DNA from: Eledone cirrhosa
Lineage: Eukaryota; Mollusca; Cephalopoda; Octopoda; Eledonidae
Direction: 5' to 3'
NCBI GenBank assembly: GCA_964016885.1
Contig: OZ024743.1
Location: forward strand, 184,631,903 to 184,695,902
Length of the DNA: 64,000 bases
Numbering within the stretch: position 1 is the first letter of the stretch; the number at the start of each line of letters is the position of its first letter. The position numbers and the translations under genes are program-made. The notes below the pieces were generated by a model. It was not told the origin of the DNA. It searched no databases and was given only the letters and a program-made list of their open reading frames with translations. Shown piece after piece: positions 23,110-36,900 of the stretch.

Positions 23110-24476
23110 ATATCAAATGCTTTATGGCAATTTTTCCTGCCAAAGAAAGGGTTAGCCTTCACACACATGGTAAGGTCTTTTTTAAGGTGATGTTTTACAG
23201 CTAGATGCTGTTCCTGGCACCAACCCTTTTAGTTGCTGCTTACAACACAGATTGTTACAGCATACATATTCTAAATAAGATACACAGAATATAAATAAAA
23301 CACAAATCTGCACTTAGAACCATGTAGGATAAAATTTATTAACTGTTATGTATTTAGTGGGATTTGATGTTACCTCGCCATTTCAAACACCAATAAAAAT
23401 AAGAATAAAATTTTCACAAACAAGTTATTCCATATAGTTATTTACCATTAGCAACCTGATGCAATTTTCAACAATAGCAAATATATAACCAGTTGGTGAG
23501 TAATAAAATATTACTATAAGTGACACCTGTTTGAGCACTCTATTTTCATGTGAATTGGATATTCAGTGTTAAAAGTGTATTAACACCAACATCTGTTTGT
23601 TATTGGTGTAATATGCAGAATGTTTATATTAAACACGAAAGTTCAAAGTTTCAATTTAACATATTCATAATCATGCATAACATGTTTTGCAAATGGCCAG
23701 CTCGTAGCCTTAATTGATTACAATCAGCTTTGACTCTGGAATCAATTTGCTAATCAAACGCAGTGGAAATCAGAATTGGAATATGTTCGTCTCTTTCTTT
23801 ATATAGATATATTTATATATATCAGAGTGACATGTATGGTAAGACAGGTGAATGCTACATTTGGATATAGCACACTATGAAATATTCTGTGTTTATTTTG
23901 AATGAAAACCCTGAGACTGGTCTAGTTAACTTGGTATACAGTCTGATTGTTGCTACATCCAGCAAGTGTATACTGTCTTCTATCCTACATAAAGTCTGTT
24001 TATTTCTTTACTTACTGTATTATACTTTATAAATTGAATAAAATATACATCATTTTGTAGATTTGTTTCAGTTACTTCAATGATTCCATAAGTAGATTAC
24101 TTTTGAGTTTAGCCTTCCAATGGTGTATGAAGGAAGCTACGATATTGCTCTGGTACAGCATCATATAGTCCTGAAATGGTAATCAAACAACGATGTCATC
24201 AATATAGAGTTATTAAAAGAACGAAATGTTTCCATAGTCTCACACAAGAGACATGCATCCAAACTTGAGTTTCACAAAGCTAATCCCAGCTGGCACTTCA
24301 CATGCAGCGATCTACAGTCACATAAAACCTAACCCAAATCACTGTCTGCATCAACTACCAATGAATGAACAAACTTTTATTCGCAAATAAAGGCCTATCT
24401 GATGCTATATCATAGAGAGTTAATAATTATTGCAAATTTGATATGTTTAATTAATTTATAACATTTCTTTTAAATA
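23102..24476. other. Convergent intergenic region
   Basis: I see no exon or recognisable mobile element here. The 3' UTR of the minus-strand cysteine synthase gene may extend into the upper part. Confidence 0.5.
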
Positions 24477-24875
24477 TTAACCCTTTAGCATTTAAACTGG
24501 CCATATCCGGCCAGAATTTTCTCACTTCTTTCTGTTCAAAAAGGCTGCAACCGGCCACTCATACTGATGTTAAGGTATTGTTCTCAACATAAATATCAAA
24601 ATCTCATAGATTCGATATTATGTGAGGTAAAGTGTTTACCATGAAAATATAATAGTATAAATAATTGTTTCTACTTTTAGCACAAGGCCAGCAATTATCC
24701 CAGTGTATTACTGGTATTTTATTTTATTGACCCTGTAAGGATGAAAGGCAAAGTTAACCTCGATGGGGTTTGAACTCAGACCATAAAGGGACGTAACTAT
24801 GCTGCAAAGCTTGGTGTCCAACCCTCTACCAATACTGCTAATCCACCACCTATAATGTACATGCTAAAGGGTTAA
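24477..24875. mobile_element. TTAA-flanked MITE (piggyBac-like) with a nested SINE
   Basis: TTAA followed by ccctttagcattta at the left, and tgctaaaggg followed by TTAA at the right, are inverted ends. A TTAA target duplication with CCC(T) ends fits a piggyBac-type MITE. The same element without the SINE lies at 37568-37798. Confidence 0.75.
24662..24850 (-). mobile_element. tRNA-derived SINE inside the MITE
   Basis: Complete minus-strand copy from the 'gtagaaacaatta' end to 'ggtggattagcagtat'. It splits the MITE near its right end. Confidence 0.85.
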
Positions 24876-24977
24876 ACATACTATACAAAATAAAACTATT
24901 TTCTAGTTCTTTCTAGCACTGATTAGTAAATTGATAATTGAAAACTATTTTATAATAAAAGAATAGATAAACAAACA

Positions 24978-27900
24978 CTAAATGAATAAAAATCCCATAC
25001 CTCTCTTTTTTAATTCTGTTTCACTAAACAACTTGTTATAATACCTCTGAAATATGAAACAAAGTAATATAAAAATTATATATATATATAAATGAAAAAT
25101 AACTAGCTTTCTCATTAAGCTGGTGATTGGAACATAGTTGGAAGTTTTTTTAAAGATAAATATAAGCACTTTAAAATAAACAACTTAGTATCATGGAACA
25201 AACAGTTTGAAACCACAAAGATTAAATCTATTTTTCATAAAATGCAGCCACATTAAAATTATGTCAGTACTAGGTGATATGTACTCCTTCCTTCTTAAGG
25301 TTTCACTAGTTATTTATCAACTACAGTCATTTCATTCTATAGTGGTATATCATCATCATCACCGTTTAACGTCCGTTTTTTCACGCTACCATGGGTTAGA
25401 TGGGTTGTCACGTTATTAGACAAGTTAGGTCAGGTGAGCACATCATGCTTATATGGGTCTCTATTTTGATTTGGTTTCTATGGTTGGATGCCCTTCCTAA
25501 CAACCATGTTAACAGGGTGGACTGGGTTCTTTTTATCGTGGTGCTTTTTGCATGTCACCAGCACAACCACCTTACAGTGTGGACTGGGTGCTTTTTGTCC
25601 ATCAGAGCATCAAGCTTGATTTCTTTCCGATCTTTAGAGGTCCTCTGCACACAGCGCCCAGGTCGTACTACCATGCAGCATTGTGTTTGTATACACACAT
25701 CATAAAATCTGCCCTTCATTTTGAGAGGAAAACCTTTTGTAGTTACCAGCAGTAGTAGCTCTCTAACTTTCTCCATCCTTTCCACTCTAACTATTGTACT
25801 TTCAGAAAATTCACCTCCACTGTTAGTTTCTGTTACCTAGGTGACCAAATTATCTACTACTACAGAGCCCTCTGGGCATTTAAAGGAGTTTGTATTCTGT
25901 GAGCTCTTGCTATTTATTACTCCAGTGCATTGACCACATATAAAACTTATGTTCTTTGCTAGAAGGGTTTATTTTTAACAAGGTACTTCTCCTAGGAAGT
26001 GGACATTAGTAATATTTTTACCTGACATAAATCCAAACCGCATCTCATCTAGGTTAACTCGGTCCCTAATCAGCTATGCTATAACTCTTTCTGTGATCTT
26101 TATGATTTGGTCTATGAACTTGATGCCTCTATAGTATCCTATCTAGAGCATTTCCTTTGCCCTTGCAGCAGTTGACGATGATACTGTTATACCAGTAATT
26201 GGGTATGACACCATTTTGTATTACTTAGTTGGTGTGACCCACCATCCCAGATGCTTTCAGCATCTCAGCAACTATCCCCAAAAGTTCAGCTGCTTTGCTT
26301 GCCTTACTACACTGCTGCTGACTTGTACGACTGGTCCCGCTGTTTAGTTTACTTGGGGCAAACTATCTTCCTCCCATGCATTCTCCTCATTCAGTAGTCT
26401 TTCATAGTGGCACTTCCAAGCTACTTTCTTTTCAGCATCAGTGAGGGCAAGTACACCATTATCATCTTGGACATACTTCTTCCTAACAAAATTACAATTT
26501 TCCCTGACACACTGTCTTGCAACCATGAACATTGCAAAACATGCTTGAATTTTTTTATTTTCTGTTTCCTTTCCTGCAAAATATACTTGTCACCTAGCAT
26601 CCTGGTAGTGTTCAAAATTCCCACATTCTGCCATTCCTAAAGGCCTGTCTCTTGGCTGTGTTTCATTCACCCTACTACTCCCCCCTCTAGAGACCTGCTC
26701 CAGCCACAGATTTCATTTGTCACCTTCAGCAGATTATCTTTCAGGAACTCCCACTTCTGGAGATAAATGAGGCAAGCATGCTTCGATGGATATGCAAACT
26801 TAATGTCTGAGAACGACAAAACATTGATGAACTCTGCAAGAAACGGTATAAGAGGAATCAGAAGTAGTATGCAGGAGAGGAGACTGCATTGGTATAGACA
26901 AATGATGCTCATGGATGATGATCGCTGCATGATGAAGTACCAAGTAATCTCGGTGGAAGCAAGTTACAGTAAAGGTAGACCAAGGAAGACCTGGATGGAA
27001 GTGGTGAGAACTGATCTCAGATTGCTAAAGCACATGGAAAAGATGACAAGTGGAGAGATGCTGTACTGAGTAGGACCCGTCCAACGCATGCACTCATGGA
27101 ACAACAGACATAAAATGATGATGATGAGTCATTCCTGATTTAAATGTTCCTCTTCTTATTCTATGGTGGTATATAAATATATATATATTCAGTCATTCCT
27201 GATTTAGATGTTTCTCTTCTCATTTAGGCTATCTAGTGTTCCTCTCTTTTGACTTTTAGAGGCCTCCCAGTTTCTTTTTTATAAGACTACCTGCAGTGTT
27301 CCTCTTTTCTGATTTTCTGAGGCTTCTCAATTGCTTTTTTTATAAGACCACCTACACCTGGGCACTGTACACAATATTTCATTATTGTTATTATTATTAT
27401 ATCATGACTCATACACTGTTCATTTTCCTGACATTTGTACATTATTCTATGTACTATACATGCACCTTTGATGAGTTGTAGTGCACCTGAGCACTGTACA
27501 CAATAATTTCATTATTATTATTATTATTATTAAATGCATAGGATGTTATCATCATGATCATCACGATATCTAGCATGAGTTTGACAGGTTGTCATAGACT
27601 GACGGGTTTGGAGAACTTTGTCTTGCTCATATGTTCCATTTTTTTGCAAGGCTTCTACAACTAGTTGTTTTTCCTAATGCCAACCACTTTACAGAATCCA
27701 CTGGGTGTATTTTATTGTGGCACTAGCACTATCATTTAATATGGCGTACCAGGTGTATTTTATTGTGACACCAGCACCACAAACAAATGACAGGGAAACT
27801 ATTTTGACCTGCTAGAAATAGCAGCCAAATCTCCCTCGAATTACACCCTACACACTTGAGAACGGAAGGACATTTTGAAGAATCTAATCATAGATACATT

Positions 27901-30900
27901 ATGTGCATAAAAAAATAGAGTAGTCAAGGCTTGAACGTCTTAAGCATAAACTTACTTGATTATGACGGACCTGAGTCTTTGTATATGTAAGAGTAACCAC
28001 AGCATATCCTTAAAACAAAATTCCCATTTATATAATTTTAAGTGAAATGAAGAGTGTGAGTGTATTATAAACATACCTGACCAGTATCACAAAGACAGGT
28101 CACCACTGTATGCCCTGGTCCAAGAGATTTTGCCACACGAACAGCAGCAGCAACATTAAGCCCTGAAGATGCACCCACAAAGAAACCTTCCTCTCCCAGG
28201 AGTCGAAAGACCTTTAATAGAGAAATGAAGATCATAAAATCATATGAGTGACAAAGAGATCAAAGATAAAAAGTTATTTTTAAAAGAAAAATGTTTACTT
28301 GTTGAGTTTCCCTGGTCATCATCATTCTATGTCTGCTTTTTTCATGGTGGTATATGTCAAGTCAGCCCTTATTTGATGTTGCAGCCCTCCTAGATGACTT
28401 GGGAGCTATGTCTTGTTCATATGTTCCACGTTTGGCTTGGTTTCTGCAGCTGGATGCCTTTTCTAACACCAACCACTTCACAGAATTTACTTGGTGTATT
28501 TTATCATGGCACTAGTATCAGAGATTATATCCTTAACAAAACTAAAGAGTCTTCTCTCTAGTCTGATCTCTTAAGAAGAAATGGGTAGAAGAGTGGCTTG
28601 AGAGAGCAGTACAAGCTATGTACAGAAGTGCAGTCAGTAGAGTGATATTTTATGAGTTTAGTGAAGAATTTAGCATGCAGGTGGAGGTCCACCAGGGCTT
28701 TGTCCTTAGTCTTATTATTATTGTCTACCAGGCCTTAACAGAGGAGTTTAAGACTGGCTGCCCACAGAAACTCCTATATGCTGATGATCTAGCCATCATA
28801 CCTGAATCTGAAGCAGAACTAGAGAAGAAATTTCCAACTTGGAAGCAAAAACCTGGAAACAAATGGCCTTAAAGTCAACTTGGCAAAGACTAAAATTCTA
28901 GTAAGTAGAAAAGAAAATAGGATTAGGAAAGGTGTAGGTAGAAATTCCAATATATTTACTAAATATAAACTATGAATACACAAGACATGTAGTGAAATCT
29001 TAGGCTGGCTAGCAAAGGATGGAGGCTTTGAAAGTGGAAGATACACAGGAGCAGTAAACAACAAGGGGTCACATGAAACAAGCTCTATCAAATGCTCAGA
29101 GGGTTCCCAAGTAGTTGACAGCTGTTATCTAGGTTACCAAATTAACAGTGGAGGTAGGTGTTTTGAAAATATAGTAGCCACAGTGAAAACAAGATGAAAA
29201 AAGTTCAGGGAGCTACTACAACTGCTAGTTTATGCTTACTCCTTTTCTAAATATTGAGCATGGTCTCTTCCTTGAGGGAATCTTGGTCCTATCTTCTCTC
29301 CTACTCACTAGCACTTTAGTTTTTGCTAAGTTTACTCTGACCTTTTGATTCCAAATTCTGTTTCCATAATCAGAATTTATTTTCTAGTTCTTTTTTGATG
29401 TCAGCTATAAGGACCAAATCATCTGCATAGAGAAGTTCCCATGGGCAGCTAATCTTAAACTGCTCTATCGTAGCCTGGAGAACTATAATGAATAGTAGTG
29501 GGCTAAGAACTGAACTGTGATGAACTCCTACCTGTACCTTGAATTCCTCACTAAACTCATTTCCTACTATCACTTTATGGACGGTTCCTTTGTACATAGC
29601 TTGCACTGCTCTCACAACCCATTATTCTATACCTAATTTCATTAAGGACCACCAGATAATAGATCAAGGTACACTGTCAAAGGTCTTCTCTAGATCAACA
29701 AAATCTAAATATAGTGGATTATTTTTGAAGAACTTCTCTTGTAGTTGTCTCACTAAGAAGAGGGCATCTGCAGTACTTTTCCCGGGCATGAAACCAAACA
29801 GCATCTCATCTATTTTGACTCTTTCCCTAATTAGCTATAATTCTTTCTGTCATTTTCATAACTTGGTCCATTAGTTTTATTCCTCTATAGCTGCTCCTTT
29901 CTAGAGCATCACCTTTGCCCTAGTAGCAATTTATGATTGTACTGCTGTGCCAGTCATTAAGTATGACTCCACCATGTATTACTTGATTTACTATACAGGT
30001 TACTAGTTTGACTCCTACCTCTCCCGATGCTTTTAGCATTTCAGCAATTATTTCTGATGTTCCTGCAGCTTTACTATTCTTTATCTCCTTGATTCCATCT
30101 TTGACCCTAAAACTATCAATTTGAATAGCTGGTCCTTCCTTTGGGTAAGTTGGGGGGTGGTTTCCATTCCTTCCATTCATTCTCTGCATTCATCAGCCTC
30201 TCATAGTAACATTTCCAGGCCTTTTTCTTTGGGGCATCAGTGGTGTTAATTGCACCAGCATCATTTCTAATACATTTTTCGTCAACAACATCTCAAAATA
30301 ATTCAAGGGTAAGAAATTGTCTAGACAAATTGTGTGTGTTTGTTCAAAGATGAATTTCTGCTGATGAGTGGGTGATTCGTCTTATGGTGCCTTTTATTTA
30401 CCATTTCTCTTGCACTATCTTTTACTATCTTTAAGTAAGTTTTTTTTGCTTACTATCCAATTTGGAAATAATCGGAATTTCACCATTGGCAATCTTTCTT
30501 TGGCAATGCATCTATGTATATATATATATGTATATGGATGGTAAGAATCAATCTTCTTACAACTTTATGTAAGTACATTCAATTACTCTCAGATCTTGTC
30601 ATTGCGCCTATATAATTGTACAAACACACATATTATGTGGATACATTTATCTAGACAATTTCTTACCATTGAATTATTGAATTTTGTATTAGTAGAGCTG
30701 ACTTTAGGTTCTAACAGTGATTATTTTTAACACTTTGGTTAACCTATACTTTTGTCAAACATTATGATTAATAATTTTATGTATTAATCAACATTTTGGT
30801 ATATATATATCCTCAATATTGCTGTTTTAAGTCTATTTTTCATACTTTGCATTGGTTAGATGGGTTATCACATTCTATGGCTAAATCTATCAGGTGACTA

Positions 30901-33900
30901 TGTCTTTCTCATACATCCCATTTTTGACATGATTTTTACAGCTGGATGCCCTTCCTAATGACAAACACTTCATAGCATGTACTGTGTGCACTACTACAAC
31001 CACCTAACAGAGTTGACTGGATGCTTTTTTCATGGTACCAACACTACCACTTTACAAAGTAGGCTGGGTGCATTTATTGTGGCATCAGAACACTACCACT
31101 TTACAGTGGCACCAGCACTAACATTTTCAAGATTAGGGCTCTTGCATCGTTGGCTAGGCCGGAGAAACTGTGGTAGGGGTGAGGTGGGGGTTACAGGAGT
31201 GGGAAGCTACATGTTGTTCACCAAGTGTGTGGCTGAAAGGTGTGAGTGAAATCTGATAGTACATTGTGGGATGCATATGTATTTCTATGCTAGCATGGTT
31301 GAACTAGGAACTGAGGATCAAAGAGGAAGGGAATACATATAAACACATAAAATAAAATATTTTATACCAACCAAACCCAAATTCTAAGAAAACGCAGAGT
31401 GTTCATGCAGAATAAAAAATATGTACCATTTAAAATATTTGATTAGTAGAGTTGAACAGTTACAAAAACGTACCATTTCCACTGATTCTGAATCTGAAAC
31501 TAACAAAGCATCATCCACCAAAGCTCCCTGCATATTACCAGTTATCCTTCCTTGACCAATGCCTTCTGTGATGGACACATCACCTGCTCGCTCAAGTTTG
31601 CCATGTTTAAACCAGTTGTAGACAACACTGCCCTAACAAAAGCAATACGATTAAAAAGAGAATTAGTAGTATTTCAAAATATGTCATTCATACAATAAAT
31701 TACATGAAAATAAAACTGACAATGGCAAACATTAATTCAAAGAATGTAAATTAAAAAAGATCTTTGTAAAAATTAATTAACTTACAGGTGGGTCAGCAAG
31801 CACAGCTTGTATGTTAGGATTTTTCTCTTTCAGGTACATACCTACACCTGAAGAAAAAAAAGAAAACAAAAGAATAAACTGTCTAAATATTTAATTCTGA
31901 TATAAGAATAATATCTTAGATTTGTAAAGGAAGAGAACATTTAACCCTTTTGATATCAAAATGTTCTATGATAAAAAAAACCCTGTTTGTTTTAAAGTGT
32001 TTATATCTAAAATCTTTCCATCATAATTGTATGTAAGAACTTTTATGTTATGTTCCAAACATCAACTCAGTAATGAGAAAGTTATATTAGTAAATCACTT
32101 CAAATTCTTGATCATTTTCAAAATTATTTGAAAATCATAGGCAGCATTTTTTATTAGAAAAATAGAAAGATGATTACCATATATACACTAATATAAGCTG
32201 AGGAATAAGTGATTTTAAAAAGATCGATGGTAAACTGGGGGGGGGGGGGGGGGGGGGGGGTCGGCTTATATTCGGGGTCAATATTTTAACAATTTTCACC
32301 AACTTTAAATTCTATGCAAATAAAGTGCTAAAATATCTGGAGTGATTATTTTACAATGAAACACTGTTTTTCTAGATTTATTACATCATCATTGGTGTTA
32401 TTTATGCATTCCCTTGAAAATATTTCCAACAAAGTTTTATAATTTGAACTTATTAATACATAAATATATCATTGTATATTATTATTGGGTCCTAAATAAT
32501 AGGGGGTGGGAATAAGTGAGAGTTGGAATAAACTGGTGGTGTGGGATTTTGAAAATTTGGTAATTTTTCTAGGTTGTCTTCGTTGATATTTTTAAAAACC
32601 AGAATTAGTCGTTTAGTTTACATATTGAGACCACAAGCCATCCTCTTTATGTTATAATGTATGGGATTTCTAGTAATGTACTTGTGTATAATGTTTTTAA
32701 TGTATAAAGAAAATTGTCGCAGGAATGCTACCAGTTAAAATAAAAGTTTTCCAGAGATAGATTAATAAAATTTAATGGGGTGGGGGGTAAAATAATAAGA
32801 AGAGGGGTTGGACAAATCTGAAAAATTATTAAGTCGGGGGGGGGTTCGAGACCCGAGAGTACACACATGCATACATGTTTGGTGGATTGGCAGTATCGGT
32901 AGAGGGTCGGACGCCATTCTTTGACGCTGAGTTCAAATCCCGCCGAGGTTAACTTTGCCTTTCATCCTTACAGGGATCGATAAAATAAAGTACCAGTAAT
33001 ACACTGGGATAATTGCTGGCCTTGTGCCAAAAGTAGAAACAATTATTTCTTTTTTAATCTTATTTCTGATTTTATTTTCTTGCTCTCTCTTGTTCTCGAT
33101 TTTACCCTCTCTTTTTCTTGCTCTGCCTCTCCTCTCTCTCACTTGATGTCTCCTCCTCCCTCTTCTACTCAATCTCTTGCTTTCAAACTACTCCCAGCAT
33201 GTGAGTGACTGGAAGTAAACAACTTGTTGAAACTTAACATAATTGTTTCTACTTTAGGCACAAGGCCAGCAATTACCCAGTACATTACTGGTACTTATTT
33301 TATCGACTCCGTAGGGAGGAAAGGCAAAGTTAACCTCAGCGGGATTTGAACTCAGATCATACAGGGAGGTAAAAGCATGGCGTCCGACCCTTAACATAAT
33401 GGAAACTCATTACGTAATGGAGTTGTGTAACAAAAACTATATTCTAAATGACATTTTAAACATCGAAATATTAAAGATTCATAAATATATTTTATATTCA
33501 TGAGAATTTATAAATTAAATTTATTCACAGTTGTATAAAAAGAAATTAAATAATACAATGCTTACAGAACGAAAGCACAAACAAATATAATATAAAGGGA
33601 AAACAAAAAAGAAAGAGGAATGAAAGAGAAAAGAAAAAAACACATAAGCAGGTAGCACACACATCTTGGACCACATACAACAAAAGGCAGGCGAAAGGGG
33701 TGGACAACCGAGCTGGTACCAGAGTAAAAGATAACAGTATCGCGAGGAGCACTGGAAAACCTCTAATAATTTTTTAGGAAAGCCAGCACGCTTGCGGCGT
33801 TACCTCAGGTGATGACGAAGCTGATGTCCTGAAACAACCAAGCGCCCTCACGAACTTCAGCAGTAACCTCTGTTAGGCGAGCCGAGTGAGGATAAGAATT

Positions 33901-36900
33901 TTACAGTCAGTAGCCTGACTCCCAAACGTCTCGAACACCACAGACTGGAAAAAGGTAGTTAACTGACAGATCTTGGTATTTTCAAAACCACACCATCTAA
34001 ACATAATGTGTTGATTACCTGCATTGGTTTATAAACAGGGTTTGGATTTATGCCTGTTTCTCAGACATAAAATATGGGTGGGGTTGGCTTATATTCAAGT
34101 ATATACAGTATACGGTAGTCAGGCTTTCCTGAAAAGTATAATATTTACTTCTCATGCAGGTAAATGAATAGCAAATAAGACTGCATGGCATTCCTACCTT
34201 TCACATTTACATAATTATTTCTTACATAGACAAAAGAGGCTTAGATTTATAGAAAGTGTCTATGCACTCGAGTGCCTGGTCAATGTTAGACTCTTTCCAG
34301 AGTCCCGCGATCAGGCTGCGTTGCCCAAGCGATTTGGGGGTCTTGGTCTTCCTAAGTGTTCGTCCCTCTCTCTCCCCTGCTTCCTTTCCTCCACCCCCGC
34401 TTGCTCCACCCTGGTGAGTAGCATCCTCTCCTCTCCAACATGGACTAGTTCCAATAGGGAGTTGGGCTTGTCTCTTCCTGAGAAGGTGGAGGACAGTCGA
34501 AGTCAGAGAACTTGGGACAGCATAAGTTCGAGGGCCACCTTCGACTCCCTCTTCGTCCGGTCAGATCAGTTTGCAAGGTGCCGCTTACTATCTGCCAGCA
34601 CCAAATACTCAGGTGACTGGGTTGATGCCCTACCTGTGGCCAATGTTGGTGGCCTACTCAGCCTGGACGAACTTCGTGTCTCCATCACCCTTAGAATGGG
34701 AGCTGACGTCTGCATGGGTTTGAGGTGCTGATGCGGCAAACTCCTCAACTCCACAGACCTCCATGGTCTTTCTTGCAGCCTGAATGCCGGCCACTTTGCA
34801 CGTCACACGGAGCTAAACCTTATTCTCAAGAGAGCGTTGACACGGGCGAACATCCCCCTCAATCTTGGAACCATCTGGGATGTCCAGAAGTAACGGCAGA
34901 AGACCTGACGGCCTTACCCTGTGTCCCTGGTCGAGAGGCAGGTGCCTTGTCTGGGACGTCACTGTTAGTGACTCTTTTGCTTCTTCCCACATCAGGTTAG
35001 GGCGAGAGCCACAAATACTCTGATCTGTCGGTCAGCTATATTTTCCAGCCTGTGGCTTTCGAGACGTTTGGGGGAGTCGGACTGCTGACTGTGAGTTTCC
35101 TCTCTTCACCGGCGGCTCGCCTAATAGAAGTAACTGGAGAATCTCGCGAGGGCGCTTGATTGTTCCAGCGCATCAGCCTCGTCATCACCCGAGGCAACAC
35201 TCTAGTGCACTGGCTTGCCTAAAAAATCATTAGAGAGGTTGCCCAGCACTCCTCGGAATGCTGCAGTCTTTTGCTCTGGTGTTGGCTCGGTTGTTTACCC
35301 CTTCCTTTCCATTTTCTTTAATATTGCAAAATTAAAGGAATATATCCTTCTGAAAGAATTGCGAGCTATTTATAATGTTATTTAAGCATTTATAATGTTA
35401 TTTATGTATATATTTAAAACATATTTGTTGTGTTATTCTACTGTATATTTATTTATATGCTTTGTATATATCATATGTGTTTATATTTTCACTCTCATTT
35501 GTAACATTATTTAATAAAATATAGAGTAATATATTTTACACAAATTCAAATTTAAAAAAACAAAACAGTATTTGCAAATGTAATATTTATAGCTATAAAA
35601 TACCTGAAAATGTTCCACCTGTACCACTTGAAAATGTAACAGCATCAACTCTACCATCTAGAAAAACAGAGAAGAAATTTTTTAAAACAACGGTAGCTAC
35701 AATGTTGATCGCTATTTAACCCTTTTGATACTAACTGCCTGCAACTGCCCCTGGTCTACGAACAGAACTGTTCTACGAACAGAACTGTTTATTCTAAAGT
35801 GTTAATGTTTATCTAAAAACCTTCCCTCATAATTTTATGTAAGCGCATTTGTTACAAACATCAAGATAAACAATGAGAAAGTTGGTAATATTACTAACTC
35901 CCTCCAAATTCTTGATTATTTTCAAAATCATATGAACATTAAAGACAGTGTTTTTCATAAATGTGAGGAACTTAACTGATATGCTTAGTTTTATTTTTTT
36001 AATTATATTTATTGTAGAGGGAGTTGATCAATACCTTATGTGTTAAATTGGTAGTTGGAGAGTGTACAGAAATCTGTCGTGTGTGTGCATGTGATTTTGA
36101 TGAAGTTAAATTCCTGTATAGGGTCTTATTTTTTATGCCCTGATATTATCTATCATAGGAGCATCTGTGTTAACCCCATTTAGGCAGGTGGGGTGAATCT
36201 CATGGACAAAGTATTCACATATGGAAATAGGACTATCCGTTGTATTTCTTTCCACACATTGAAACATTTATCATTTCACTTTTTGAACAAGTCTCATTTG
36301 GCAGTATTTATTAATCCATTCAAAATAAATTTAGCTGAGTTCAATTTTAAATTCTGTATCCATCGACAAATTTTATTAATTACTTTCTCTTCAGTATGAC
36401 TCAACAGAAATAGAGAAATGTTTGTCATGTATGTGAAGGAGAGTGAGAGAGTATGTGTATGACAAACAGACAAAGCTGATTGCTGGATTACATATAAATA
36501 TAAAGGCAATAGGAAGCATCTAAAGGCAGCATGTTTGGCCACAAGACCAAAGTTTATGACTTATCTCATAAAAGAATCCAAAATACTTACTGGTTTCTCG
36601 CCATATCTCAGGTCCAGTAGTTTCTATATGTGCAAGTCTGTTTGCTAGATTATCAAACTGGTTTGTCCACACAGCATTCTCTAGGCTCTCAGCATACCTT
36701 CGTGCCTGCAACAGGAAACAGGGGATTCACGAAAAAATCATAACAAGAAAGAATGAGTCAGTGAGGGAAGACCCATTGAAAAATTTCTCTTGTTTTTAAT
36801 GGTTGGGTCCACAGAAAGGTGCTGTGATTATGGTCTTCGCAGTCCCTCTGAGATTAGTGAGATTGGTGCAATTAACTTTTTTGATACCAAACTGTCAGAA

